DNA of 64,000 bases from Chlorocebus sabaeus (lineage: Eukaryota; Chordata; Mammalia; Primates; Cercopithecidae), in contig NC_132925.1 in assembly GCF_047675955.1 (NCBI RefSeq), forward strand, positions 20,360,688 through 20,424,687, read 5' to 3'. Position numbers and translations under genes: made by a program. Position 1 is the first letter of the stretch. Each line of letters opens with the position of its first letter. Positions 38,365 to 49,544 of this stretch are shown here, piece after piece. Below the pieces are notes generated by a model that worked only from the letters and a program-made list of their open reading frames with translations, was not told the origin of the DNA and did no database searches.

Positions 38365-38523
38365 CCTTCCTTCCTTCCTTCCTTCCTTCCTTCCTTCCTT
38401 CCTTCCTTCCTTCCTTCCTTCCTTCCTTCCTTCCTTCCTTCCTTCTTCTTTCTTTCTTCTTTCTTTTTTCTCTCTTTTCCTTTCTCTCTTCTTCTTTCTT
38501 CTTTCTTTTTCTTTCTTCTCTTT
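38096..38523. repeat. (TTTC)n/(TTCC)n polypyrimidine microsatellite
   Basis: About 430 bp of almost pure pyrimidine on the plus strand, in blocks: TTTC, a CT run, alternating TTTCC, TTCC, a long TTTC block, a ~70-bp TTCC block, then TTC variants leading into an Alu. Probably an expanded Alu A-tail (GAAA on the other strand). Long frames across it (285, 187 and 170 codons) are artefacts. Confidence 0.98.
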
Positions 38524-38819
38524 CTTTTTTGAGGCAGGGTCTCACTCTGTTCCTGAGGCTGAAGTGCAGAGGCACGGTGGCACGGTCTTGGCTCATGGCA
38601 ACCTGTATCTCCCTGGTTCAAGCGATCATCTCACCTCAGCCTCCGGAGTAGCTGGGACCATAGACGCGGGCCACTACGCCTGGCTAATTGTGTATTTTTT
38701 TTGTAGAGACAAGGTTTCCCATGTTGCCCAGACTGGTCTCAAATTCATGGCTTCGAGAGATCTGCCCACCTCAGCTGCCCAAAGTGCTGGGATTACAGGC
38801 CTGAGCCACCACCCCTGGC
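38524..38819 (-). mobile_element. Alu (J/S-like)
   Basis: Antisense dimeric Alu directly attached to the microsatellite. Confidence 0.9.
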
Positions 38820-39500
38820 TATTCTTGTATTTCTGCCTACTTTTGCTTCATATAGTTTGAGGCGTATATAACTTATTAGGTGTATATAACTTAGAGCTGT
38901 CATATCTTCCTAGTGCATTGAACTTTTTTTTTTTTTTTTTTTTTTTGAGACGGAGTCTCGCTCTGTCTCCCAGGCTGGCCGAGACGGGCGGATCACGAGG
39001 TCAGGAGATCGAGACCATCCTGGCGAACACGGTGAAACCCCGTCTCTACTAAAAATACAAAAAATTAGCCGGGCGAGGTGGCGGGTGCATTGAACTTTTT
39101 AATCATTATGAAATATTTCTATTTCTATTAATGTTTTTGGCATTAAAGTCTATCTTGTTTAGTATTAAAATATAACCATATTAGCCTTCTGCTGATTACT
39201 GTTCATATGGTGTTCATTTTTCCATCCACTTACACACAATCTTTCTTTATCTTCATATTTTAGGTGCCTTTATGGTAAACAGCATAGAGCTGTATATGCA
39301 TTTGTGTGCGTGTGTGTGTGTTTTATCTACTCTGACAATCTGTCTTTTATTTGAAGTGTTTTGTTTATTTACATTTAGTGTAATTACTGCTACATTGTTG
39401 TTTAAGTTTACCATATTACTATATACTTTCTATTTGCTTCACTTGTTATATGTTCCCTTTTCTCTCCTTTATTAATTTCTTTTAAATTTAGTATTTTTGC
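38820..39500 (-). mobile_element. L1M ORF2-derived fragment, interrupted
   Basis: Antisense L1 text (GTCTATCTTGTTTAGTATTA, ATTTACATTTAGTGTAATTA) on both sides of the Alu insertion at 38929-39084. Confidence 0.75.
38929..39084 (-). mobile_element. AluY with 5' inversion (twin-priming type)
   Basis: Poly(T) and the antisense Alu 3' end (to about 38978, CTCCCAGGCTGG) are followed by the sense-orientation middle of an Alu (from CCGAGACGGGCGGATCACGA to GCGAGGTGGCGG). A perfect 16-bp duplication GTGCATTGAACTTTTT (38913-38928, 39085-39100) shows it is one insertion. Carries two monkey-type AluY variants. Confidence 0.92.
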
Positions 39501-40165
39501 CTACTCCATTTCCCCCTCATATTAGCTTAGTGGCTGTAGCTGAAACCTTGCATCATATCCTCTTATTCTCCTTCAGATTTCTGCTGCGACTGTAGTAGAC
39601 AGCTCCTTCTGAGGGCAGCTTTGCCTTAGGTGAACAGCATCTCATTTCCAACACTCTATATGTATTTTTCACTTTCAGCCCCAGGGACTTCTCTGATGGC
39701 AAAAGAGAGCAAGTGCCCTAACCCTTCAAGGTTGGCAGAAGCAGTTGCTTTCCCTCTTCTGGAGGAGACTAGTCTCATTTTCCTGGTAACCATGAAAAAC
39801 TCCCTCAGGTGGCTGCTTCACAGGCCGATGTTCCCCCTTCTTGAGATTAGCTCATGCTATATCTCACTGCCTACAGACCAACAGCTTAGGAGGAGAAATA
39901 CAGTCTTCACCAAGATCAAAAATCTTGCTTTCCAAAAGAATTTGAGGACCCAGCTAATATGAATCAGCAGGAACCAGGAGAACATATATGAATATTGGAG
40001 TATTTGTGGTGAAATATAAGACCAGACAGGGAAGAATTTATCAACATGGTAGCACTCTCTTCTGACTTTGAATTTAGTAAACTGGAAAGGACATTTGGAG
40101 TCTGTACTAAAAGCCTGCTGGAATGACTCCTTGAAGCTTGGGCATGATAAGGATTTACAATAAAA
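39501..40165 (+). mobile_element. possible ERVL-type internal fragment
   Basis: GACCCAGCTAATATGAATCA, GGAGAACATATATG and CAGGGAAGAATTTATCAACA resemble, from memory, a stretch of ERVL/ERV3-16-type internal sequence. No intact frame. Text after the Alu (40463-40700) may continue it. Confidence 0.35.
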
Positions 40166-40462
40166 GAGGTGGTGTGGTGGCTTATGCCTGTAATTCAAGT
40201 ACTTTGGGAGGATTACTTGAGGCCAAGAGTTTGAGACCAGCCTGAAAAGTATAATGAGACTCCATATCTACAAGAAAATTTAAAAAATTTAGTTGGGCAA
40301 CGTGGTATGCACTTGTAGTCCCAGCTACTCGGGAGGCTGAGGTGGGAGGATCACTTGAGCCCAGGAGTTCGATGCTGCTGTGAGCCAGTGTTATTGTGTC
40401 ACTGTGCTCTAGCCTGGGTGGCAGAGGAATACACTGTCTCTAAAAAAATACAAAGAAAAAAA
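40166..40462 (+). mobile_element. Alu (J-like)
   Basis: Diverged sense Alu with a short deletion in the left arm and an A-rich tail. Confidence 0.9.
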
Positions 40463-41879
40463 GGTGGAAATGCCAGCTCTGCCTTGGCAGATTATTGAGG
40501 GAGGGAGGATCAGAGGGCTTGGGGATGTAGATTTATTATACAAGACTAGAGACCTCATCCCTTGATTATGTTGCCCAAGAGAACCCAGAGTAAACTGAAT
40601 CCATTGTAATAATAAGGAATTCATTAGTAAGCGGGTAACGCACTTGGTGTTTTTGAGCACTGGGGACCATCCACTATAGGCCAAGGTATGGTAGGAGATA
40701 CTGCCTGGGTAGGAGATGTGCTGGGCTCCCTAAAAGCAATGATAAGATTTCAGAATATGAGAGTGCAGGTGGGGATAAGCTGGACTTAATTATTTAATGG
40801 GATGCAGGGTCAGAGTACCAGCCTTAGTGCCTTGGCTGTCCGGGATCTGTGGTGATGGCTAATAGACCACGGTGTTTCTGTTAAGAACTGTGAAGGTTCT
40901 GAGATTTTCCCCTACATGTAAGCTAACAGACTAGTCTACCACAGTGTTGTGGATGATGACAAAGGACATGAGACTCTTGCATCAGGGACAAAAGGAGGTT
41001 TATTATTCATAGTCATAGCAGTAGCCAGATTATCAGCATTTGCGCTGGTTCCCAGAACACCAAATCCTACAGGATGACATGGTGAGGGCCAGTTGATGCC
41101 TAAACATGCAGCAGATTTCTGAGCTTAGAAACTTTCAGTATTTTATAATGCTTGCAAGCAAACCTTTCCAACTTCTGCCCTGAAATAAGACATTGTCTTT
41201 ATTTTTTTTAAAAAATGCCCTCTCCTCTGGAAGGAGGCATTATCTTTATTTTCCAAGGCTGCTTGCTCTACCTTCTTGAGCTGATAGTCTAAAAGAAAGG
41301 CTCTCTGTGTCTCTGTTCATAAGATATGTAGAAACCTGAAGTATCATTGAATTGTCTCCTAACAATATTGACCCTTGTTTTTATAATACTATCTTCACTT
41401 GGGGCAAATTTTCCTATGAATATGCCATTCCCTCAGCCAATCTGATTTACCTGACCAATAGGGGCTGGGACCAAATCTCTTTAATTTGTCCCATACAGCA
41501 TTTAATTAAGGCTACCTTCAACAGGACTCTAAATATCAGGAGTCCCGGAACATTGACTTCAAATCTACCTCCCTTACTGCCCAGGCTCCTGGATTAAACC
41601 AGCTGACCAAATGCCACAAACCATCAGAATATATCTTTGAAAGCCAAATGACTTTTTCTTTAGGTTTCTGTGTTGACCTTTCCACCTGGCCCACAAAAGC
41701 ATTAACCTAGATTCAGCAGGATGTATGAGTGATGTTACAGACTCTGACTTGGTGTGTAAAGAGAAAGTCTATCATCTATAACAATCCTGACTAGTGAGTT
41801 GAGACTGAGCTGAATACCTTTAAGGACCAAAGTGGTGTCATTGATGACATCATTTAAAGTAAGGAGTAAGTCTTACATC
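40463..41879. other. no firm feature
   Basis: First ~250 bp may continue the ERVL-like fragment; the rest is unrecognised. No splice-supported exon. Confidence 0.35.
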
Positions 41880-42164
41880 TTTTTTTTTGAAACAGTATCT
41901 TATTCTGTTGCCCAGGCTGGAGTGCAGAGTCGGGTGATCTCAGCTCACTGCAACCTCTGCTTCCTGGGCTCTCACTTCAGCCTCCCAAGTAGCTGAGACT
42001 ACAGGTGTGTGCCACCATGCTTGGATAACTTTTTGTATTTTTTTTTGTAGAGATGGGGCTTTGCCATGTTGCCCAGGCTGGTCTCAAACTCCTGAGCTCA
42101 AGCCATCTGCCTGCCGCAGCCTCCCAAAGTGCTGGAATTGCATACCAGAGCCACTGTACCTGGT
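41880..42164 (-). mobile_element. Alu (J/S-like)
   Basis: Antisense dimer with a small deletion in the right arm. Confidence 0.9.
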
Positions 42165-42276
42165 CCATCATTTCTAATTATACAACTTCCATTGCATACA
42201 ACACCCAGGAAGGTGTGCATAAGTAATGCATTATTTGCCCTCTGGGAAGCTTCTCCAAGTAACCAAGGTAGTCTCA

Positions 42277-42405
42277 CTTTATTATTTTTATTATTATTAT
42301 TATTGAGATGGTGTCTTACTCTGTTGCCCAGGCTGGAGTGCAGTGGCGCGATCTCGGCTCACTGCAACCTTCGCCTCCCAGGTTCAAGCGATTCTCCTGC
42401 CTCGG
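42277..42405 (-). mobile_element. 5'-truncated Alu
   Basis: Only the 3' ~105 bp of an Alu plus a (TTA)n-type tail, flanked by GGTAGTCTCA at 42267-42276 and 42406-42415. The truncation happened at insertion. Confidence 0.9.
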
Positions 42406-42525
42406 GGTAGTCTCATTTTTTAAAGAGATCTCCTTGGTGATCTGAAAGTTGTGTAATCTGATGTTAGTGTTTGTTTAAGTGCTAGTAGGTCTCTTCCGAC
42501 AACTGCTAAGATGCAACTCACTATG

Positions 42526-42829
42526 GTTTTTGTTGTTGTTGTTTTAACAGACAGGGTCTCACTCTGTTGCCCAAGCTGGAGTGCAGTGGTGCTGTCATAG
42601 CTCACTGTAGCCTTAACCTCCTGGGCTCAAGCAACCCTTCTGCCTCAGCCTCTGGAAGAGTTGGGACTATAGGTGAATGCCACCATGCCAGGCTAATTTT
42701 TAATTTTTTGTAGGGATGGGATCTTGTTATGTTGCCCAGGCTGGTTTTGATCTCCTAGCTTCATGCAATCCTCCCTCCTCAGCCCCCTAGAGTGCAGGGA
42801 TTATAGGCATGAGCCACCAGCCCTGGCCC
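42526..42829 (-). mobile_element. Alu (J-like)
   Basis: Antisense dimer with a (GTT)n-type tail. Confidence 0.9.
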
Positions 42830-44045
42830 ACTATGTTTCCGGGAGGGAGGCAAGTTAAAGCCAGGCTTCTCAAGAAGGATGGTATCGGGGATGCACATGG
42901 TTCCCATAGAAAGACCAGGACTGTCAACAATTGCTAGGACCCTCAGGGGAACCCACATTGGTGGGGTTGGGGGAAGGAGTACAAATGGCAGTTCTTTCAA
43001 TGTGGCTTCCTGGCTAGTTGGTAAGTCTTGGGGTTCTTAGTTAAGTTAGAAATATTGAAGCTAGTTGTTTTTGGAAAGACTGTCTGAGGGGAACCCATCC
43101 TATCTGTCCTGTCTGTCCATGCCACTGGCTGAGTGGCATTTGTTTACCCCCCAGAGTGACTGAGAATGGGAGTGATGAAGACATTCAGAGGTGTTGACAG
43201 GTGCTTGGTGTGGGAAGTGTAGGAGTTGGGGTCATCCTTTGATGTTGCCAACAGTCTTTTTGGTAAGGTTAAGGGAATGGTTATCAAATTGTGGTGAGAA
43301 TTATCTGACAGAGGGTGGCATAAATTTAAGGTGCTTGCAACAGTTTGGGAGAGTGTCATTAAGGCATTTTCTCTGGGGAGGAAGTCTGTAAGGTAGTTCT
43401 GAAAGACGAAGTATCATTAATTTCCCTCTCTCTTCTATATATCACAGGGTCTAAGGTGTATCTTCCTCATGTGCCAGGCTTGTTGCTTTCCTTTCACCCC
43501 GGTCGTCCTCTATTCATACCAAGCCCTTCTGTCCAGAGGCTCAGGCACAGGAAGGATAGTACATTTTGATAAAGTTTATGGAGATCCCTTATGTTCACTG
43601 CTTGGGCCCACACAGGATACTATAGGAGGACTCAGTGAACAGTGTACTCAACTCAACTCTTAAATGTTCATTACCTTTATGATCTAGGACAAAGACAGTC
43701 CAACAAGAGATTGCAGGTGGCTGAACCAGAATTAAGTTTGAATCCCCTAGCCTTTTATCCAGCCTAACTCTGAAGGGTACACCAACTCAGCTGGCCTAGT
43801 GTTACTATTAAGAGAAAGAATGAAACATCATGCCCAAGAATGGTCAGGTCAGGATCCCAAATTTTCCTAACTCTCTGCTCTTTTGATCTAGAACATGACC
43901 CAGGAAGCAGCTGAGCAAGATGCAGCTGAGCAAGATGATTCCTTTCTGGAGAGAGCTGCATCCAGTGACCAAACTGCATTACTACGTTGTGGGGGTCAGG
44001 AGGAGCTGAGGCAGATAGAGTTAGAAATATTTTTTTAATTAAGCT
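42830..44045. other. no recognised feature
   Basis: Single-copy-looking DNA, no exon-like structure. The frame 43764-44117 (minus) overlaps L1 sequence and has no support. Confidence 0.45.
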
Positions 44046-45010
44046 TTTTGTTTTGAGGTAATTGTAGATGCACATACAAGTTGTAAGAAATAATACAGAG
44101 AAAGCCTGTGTACGCATTACCCAGTTTTCCCCAGTGGTAACATTCTGCGGAATTACAATATCTCAATATCTCAACAATATCTCATGGATACAGCCAAGCT
44201 ATTAATAAACATTTCCATCACCACAAAGATCCCTCATGTTGTTCTTTCATAGCCAAGCCTACGTCCCTCCTACTCTACCATCTCCTTAATACCTGGCAAC
44301 CACTTATCTGTTCTTCATTTGTATAATTTTGTAACTTGAAGGATGTTGCATAAATAGAATTACAAAGTAGGTATGGAAAGCAACCAGTTTTTCACACTCA
44401 GTAGAAGGCCAGCTGTAGGTACTTTGGTAGGTGTTCTTTATCAAGTGTGGAAATTCCCTTCTATTCTTCTTTTTCTGAGTATTTTTATGGTGCTGAATTT
44501 TGTCAAGGGCTTGTTCTACATTGATTGATATATTCATGTGATTTTCCTTTTCTTTTGATTGTTCATATCAGGAATTGCATTGATTGACTTTTTTTTTTTT
44601 TTGGTGAGACAGGGTTTCACTCTGTTGCCCCAGCTGGGGTGCAGTGGCAACTACAGCCCCAACTTCCCAGGCTCAGGTGATCTTCCCACCACAGTCCCAC
44701 CTGTACCTGGGACTACAGGGTCATGACACCATGCTGGGCTAATTTTCATATTTTGTGTAGAGATGGGGTTGTGTCATGTTGCCCAGGCTGGTCTCAAACT
44801 TCTGGGCTCAAAGGATTCACTGGACTCGGCCTCCCAACGTGCTGGGATTACAGGCATGAGGCACCACGCCTGGGTTGATTGATTTTATAATTTTGATTTT
44901 GCATCGCTGGAAAAACCTCCACTGTGTTGTGGTGTATAATTATTTTTCTATACTGCTGAATTCTGTTTGGCAATACATTGTTAAAGATTCCTGCTTCTTC
45001 ACCTTGTTCA
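44046..45010 (-). mobile_element. L1M fragment, interrupted by Alu
   Basis: Antisense L1 3'UTR-like text (GAGGTAATTGTAGATGCACA) and ORF2-like text (AGGGCTTGTTCTACATTGAT), continuing after the Alu (TTTTGCATCGCTGGAAAAAC). Confidence 0.7.
44589..44874 (-). mobile_element. Alu (J/S-like)
   Basis: Antisense Alu with an 8-bp duplication TTGATTGA (44580-44587, 44875-44882). Confidence 0.92.
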
Positions 45011-45849
45011 CCTTGTTACAGCCTGGAAAAGGCGGGAGTCTAGGATTTCTACTCAGCCTCTGTCCATGTAGGAGTGAGTGGGGCCAGGGTTTCTCCTGTG
45101 GTGTTTGGCTGAAGTAGAGCCATTACTGCCTAAAAGGTTTTTTTGTCTTTCTAGGCTTCTCATTTCCTGGTCCTTGACTAGAGAGAGCAGGGTTCGTTGA
45201 GACTTTTCTGTCTGTGCCTATTGTCATTTTTGGGTTACTGGCTTCTTCAGCTCCAAGTTTGGGACAAATAAACAACAGAAAGAAAGCCCAGGGAACTCAG
45301 CATCATGTCGTTCCTTGGGTTCTGAGATTTCTAGCTCATCTGTCTTCTTCTCTCAACCTCTTGGAGTTTCTTATGTTGGAAAATAGATAAAGTCCAGGAT
45401 TTTTTGTTGTGCTTAGCAGGAGAAATGGAATACTGATGTCTACTCCATCTTCCTAAAAGCAGGAGGATTCTTTTTTTTTTTTAGTAGATTTTTGGTCAAT
45501 ATGAGATGCCTGTTGATGGTAATGAGTGTGGAGGGTTGATCAATACCTTGACTATCAGCCCATTGTTGAGTGGCTTCTGTGATAAAAAGTGCAGCACTGT
45601 GAGATTACAAATGATTCAGAAAGGCGAACACACAACACATTACTTTCAAGGGCTACATTCAAAGGTTGCTCCTTTGTGGGTTTCCTTGACTGCCAGAAGG
45701 ATTGGAGTGTTGTGGTTCCACTCATGTAGTGCCGCTTTACTTGGTGAGCAGGCTCCTGCATTTTGGGGGTCTTACAGAGTTACGATAACATTGCAGTCAG
45801 ATCCATTGAAATTGAGGTGTCTGACTATCCAACTGTGGCAGACAGACTT
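45011..45849. other. unassigned, probably old repeat
   Basis: 45040-45460 ends TGATGTCTACTCCATCTTCC, a phrase common at one end of old L1M copies. 45470-45849 holds a 115-codon frame (45506-45853) without splice sites or recognisable motif. Confidence 0.3.
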
Positions 45850-46226
45850 GTAGGTGGCCCCTGTGATCTCTACCTCCTGACTTTTCAGAACTGTGGATGG
45901 CCATTGGGAGCCTAAGAGCCATCTTTTGGAGCTAAGGGCAGCCTCTAGCTCACATCTAGAAAGAAACTGGGGAGTCAGTCCTAGAGCTGCAAAGAAATGA
46001 ATTCTGTCAATGACCTGAGAAAGCTTGGAAGCGATTCTTCCCCAGTAGAGACTGCAGATGACAATGCAGCCCGGCTGACATTTTGATTGCATGCTTGTCA
46101 GAGCATAAGCAGAGGATCTAGTTAGGCCATGCCTGGACTTCTAACCTTCAGAAACCGTGCAGTGATATACATGTGTTGTGCAAAGTACTAAGTGTGTGGT
46201 AATTTGTTGCACAGCAATAGATTAAA
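45850..46226 (+). mobile_element. MLT1 LTR
   Basis: CTTCAGAAACCGTGCAGTGATA and GTGTGGTAATTTGTTGCACA mark the 3' end of an MLT1 MaLR LTR; CATTTTGATTGC and the upstream text fit its middle. Confidence 0.65.
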
Positions 46227-46384
46227 AATACACAAACAAACAAGACATTATCATTGTAGTGAAAGCTTTAGACACTCATAATAAATTCTGACCCCTGCAG
46301 GGATGGCAAATTGCAGATGAGTTTATGTACCATGATAGAGTACTGCAAACATATATTTGGAGAAATCTGTGGCATGCTGGGATA

Positions 46385-46515
46385 GGTGCTGGGTCTTGGA
46401 GATTATTTTAATATCTACTTTATAAGGTAGTTGTAAGAATTAAATGTGATAATGCAGGTAAAAGCTGTTTAATGCAGGGTCTGGCGCCTTCCCTGGCGTG
46501 CAGCCCACTGAGTGT
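46385..46515 (+). mobile_element. MIR 3' fragment
   Basis: TAAGGTAGTTGTAAGAATTAAATG then GCAGGGTCTGGCGCC, in MIR order. Confidence 0.6.
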
Positions 46516-46929
46516 GGCTCTTGCCAACCTAATATTTCAATGAGGTCACGTTTCTGTCAATATGCACAAATTATAATGGCAATTGATTTGCGGATCTCTT
46601 CTTTCCTCCTCTCCTCCTGACCTACTAATCAAAAAACTGGTTAAATCTCCAACTAACTTTCCCAAGTTCAAAGCAACGTTTGGCGCAGTCCTTTCTCAAT
46701 TCTCACATAACAAAGCAGCGTTTCTCGGTTCCCTACAACGACCATCACTCAACACAAAAAACCAAGCAGGTCTGCCGAACCATTCTCATACTCAGCCCTG
46801 GTCATGTCCGCAGGAACAACTTCAATTCTGGTTAGTAAGGACTTCAATGAAGCGTTCATTAAGGTTTTCCCTCCACAGAAAGAAAGAATACCATCCCCAG
46901 GGTATTGGGCCCTATTATTTGCTCCCTGG
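46516..46929. other. unique DNA upstream of the CpG island
   Basis: No repeat recognised. A long plus-strand frame (46583-47143) crosses into the island but is most likely fortuitous (see rejected list). Confidence 0.5.
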
Positions 46930-47520
46930 AGAAAGTGACGGGAGAGGAATCCCAAGGCGTGGCCTGAACGCCCTTTGGGGGCGTGGGCAGCCCGGAGCCC
47001 CAGCCGCTTCCACTCCAAGCACCAGGCGCGTCTTATTTACAGCCCCCAAACGGCTACAAATCATCCGCCTTGTTTTCAGCCCCCCAAACGGCTACAAATC
47101 ATCCTGTTTAAACAAAGCGGTCTGTCTAAAAGGAGGGGCGTAACAGGTTCGGGGCAGGGGAAAGACCTGGAAGTAGGCAACCTCCCTCTCGGCCCCGAGC
47201 CGTCCCGGGCTTGCAGCCGCCGAGTGCCACATCAGCGACGGCGCTGCACTTCCACGTTCCCTTAGGATGCAACCAGAGGGCCTGCGGGAGGGGCGGGCCC
47301 GAGGCCCTCAGGAGTGGCGGGTCGCCCGGCCAATCCGCGGCAAGTGAGGAGCCGCGGCCACCAATGAGCTGGGGCTTATGCCAGCCGCGGCCGCCGAGGC
47401 TCGTGCCCCGCGGGCGGAACAGATGAAACACATCTGGACAGCTGTGCTGAGAAGCTGTGCGGCCCCCTTGCGGGCCGACGTCAGCCGAGCACGTCCCCCA
47501 CGTCCTCTCCTTCTCGCCAC
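46930..47520 (+). promoter_or_regulatory. CpG-island promoter
   Basis: The only CpG-dense, repeat-free stretch of the window. Elements seen: GC box GGGGCGGG (47290-47297), two CCAAT boxes in the same orientation at 47330 and 47361 (CGGCCAATCCG, CCACCAATGAG), a CRE-like GACGTCAG (47477-47484), and a 37-bp tandem repeat upstream (47040-47110). No clear TATA box at the expected place. If the CCAAT boxes act at their usual distance, transcription would start near 47400-47470 on the plus strand, but a bidirectional start is equally usual for such islands. The gene served is not identifiable here; it is separated by 38 kb from the terminal exon at 8.7 kb and is presumably a different unit. Confidence 0.75.
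47040..47109. repeat. 37-bp tandem duplication in the CpG island
   Basis: Units start at 47040 and 47077, sharing CAGCCCCC, AAACGGCTACAAATCATCC and a TGTTT end. Each contains AACGGC, a Myb-type core. Confidence 0.9.
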
Positions 47521-47738
47521 TTAATATTTATTCGTTTTCCCAAAGAAGCAACCCAAGTTTAAAACTTTTTCCATCCCTAATGCGAGACGTGGCCAGATCC
47601 CATCCAACACACGGTTCAATTTTCATGGGGCTCTGGGATCAAAAGAACAGAAACAGCAACAACAAAAGCCTAGCCGCTGTCTGACTTTAAACTGGCAAAG
47701 TGGGAAAAATAAAGCGTTGAGTAAACAGACCAAGTTGG
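47430..47738 (+). other. candidate first exon with strong donor
   Basis: From the likely start region to a near-perfect splice donor TTGG|GTAAGTTTTG (GT at 47739-47740). The only ATG-led frame near the start is short (about 32 codons from 47427), so this would be a 5'UTR or a non-coding RNA exon. Speculative. Confidence 0.3.
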
Positions 47739-47740
47739 GT

Positions 47741-48369
47741 AAGTTTTGGATACGTGCTGGATATCATATTTCTCTTGCTGTGATCTCTATCCTGTGTCTT
47801 TTGCTGTTCTCACCAGCTTTCTCTTCATCAAGGGGAGAAAAGTAACACTTGCTCTGACAAACTGGACCCTTCTCTCCCTTCTCTTCCGTTTCACTAACAT
47901 TCTAATTTAATTTTTTTGGCTTGCTATTCTTTTTTTTTTTTTTTTGTGCGTTAGTTTTAAATATACTGGGAACAGAAATTTGATTGATATCCTGTTGTAA
48001 ACCTCTAACTCCAAAATTTAATCTATTGATAAATTTATTTCTCTATTTTCTTTCTGTGAAAATACTGTGGACATTTGTAAAGCCAAAATCGTTTTCTATC
48101 CCCTGACTCTGGGACTGTTTTGATGGGAGATTGAGAAATTTATCTGATCTATTCAGAATTAACACGTTTGCTTCTGTTAATAGGGTGTTTAATAGAAATT
48201 ATGTAAAACTTGGATTATGCAAGTAGTTGCTGGATTTTTCACTTAAATCTGGAGGTAGTTGCAAGTCAAATATGTGTATTTTCCGTATTCTCCCATCCAT
48301 AGTGGGATACCTGAATTCCTTTATAAAAGTTAAAAAACAAACATGTGACAGACCACCTGTGTGTTCATA
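47741..48369. other. no recognised feature
   Basis: AT-rich DNA downstream of the island with a T15 run at 47930-47945. Confidence 0.45.
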
Positions 48370-48485
48370 AACTTATAATCGTATATATGTTATATAGTAT
48401 ATATACACACTATATAATATAGTATATATACTACATTTATACTATGTATGCGATATAGTATATATACTCTATATACGCTACATTT
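48370..48485. repeat. AT-rich palindromic (TA)n-like tract
   Basis: Alternating TATATA with repeated AGTATATATAC (self-complementary over TATATA), so it can fold into hairpins or cruciforms. Confidence 0.8.
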
Positions 48486-48486
48486 T

Positions 48487-48793
48487 GTTGTTGTTGTTGT
48501 TGTTGTTTTTGAGACAGAGTCTCGCTCTTGTCGCCAAGGCTGGAGTGCAATGGCGCGATCTCGGCTCACTGGAACCTCTGCCTCCCGGGTTCAAGCGATT
48601 CTCCTGACTCAGCCTCCCAAATAGCTGGGGTTACAGATGCCCGCCACTGCGCCCAGCTAATTTTTGTATTTTTAGTAAAGACGGGGTTTCGCCATGTTGG
48701 CCAGGCTGGTCTTGAACTCCTGATCTCAGGTTATGTGCCTGCCTTGGCCTCCCAAAGTGCTGGGATTACAGATGTGAACCACTGTACCCGACC
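48487..48793 (-). mobile_element. AluS-like with (TTG)n tail
   Basis: Antisense full-length Alu; the tail has become (GTT)7. Confidence 0.95.
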
Positions 48794-49103
48794 TTATAAT
48801 TGTATATTAAAACAATAACTCTATCAAAATAATATGCAATTGTTATACGTACATGCTTGCAGATAGCTCCGGTATACATTTCAGGATTTAGAAAGAGAAT
48901 GATGAAAAATATTGAGTTAGGTGAGTAGCCTGAGACCTACTCCATCTGAAACATCTATAATCCCCTCTGTTTAAGCAATGTTTTGGATTTGAGACTTTTG
49001 TCTTATGTTATTTACTGTCACGGGAGAGCTGGATAGAATGGATCTTTAATTTTTGGCTCAGAAAGCAGTAGATGGGAATTTAGTACGATAATTAAAAGTT
49101 GCA

Positions 49104-49436
49104 GGCTGGGTGAGGTGGCTCATGCCTGTAATCCCAGCACTTTGGGAGGCCAAGGCAGGTTGATCATGAGGTCAGGAGATCCAGACCATCCTGGCCAACA
49201 TAGTGAAACACTGCCTCTGCTAAAAATACAAAAATTAGCTGGGTGTGGTGGTGCATGCCTGTAGTCCCAGCAACTCAGGAGGCTGAGGCAAGAGAATCAC
49301 TTGAACCCAAGAGGCAGAGATTGCAGTGAGCCAAGATCACGCCACTGCACTCCAGCCATCTCCAGCTCTGGTGAGAGAGTGAGACTCCATCTCAAAAAAA
49401 TAAAAAACATAAAACAAAAAAAACAAAAAACAAATC
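49104..49436 (+). mobile_element. AluS-like
   Basis: Full-length sense Alu with a short extra segment (CATCTCCAGCTCTGG) near the 3' end and a CAAAA-type tail. Confidence 0.93.
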
Positions 49437-49544
49437 TGAGTGTGTTTTTGATTCAGAAAGACAATGCATACAAAGTGGATGGAGCAGCTCAAATGATTTG
49501 CAGGGAAGCAGGTTTAGAAGGAACAGGGTTGCAGAGAAGCAATG

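Noticed and set aside
38003..38860. Frame of 285 codons (plus) and frames of 187 and 170 codons (minus)
   Set aside because: They run through the TTTC/TTCC microsatellite and an Alu; low-complexity translation only.
45506..45853. 115-codon plus-strand frame
   Set aside because: No splice sites, no motif, surrounded by old repeats.
46583..47143. 186-codon plus-strand frame entering the CpG island
   Set aside because: No recognisable motif, overlapped by frames in other phases; it ends in the tandem repeat and lies upstream of the inferred start region.
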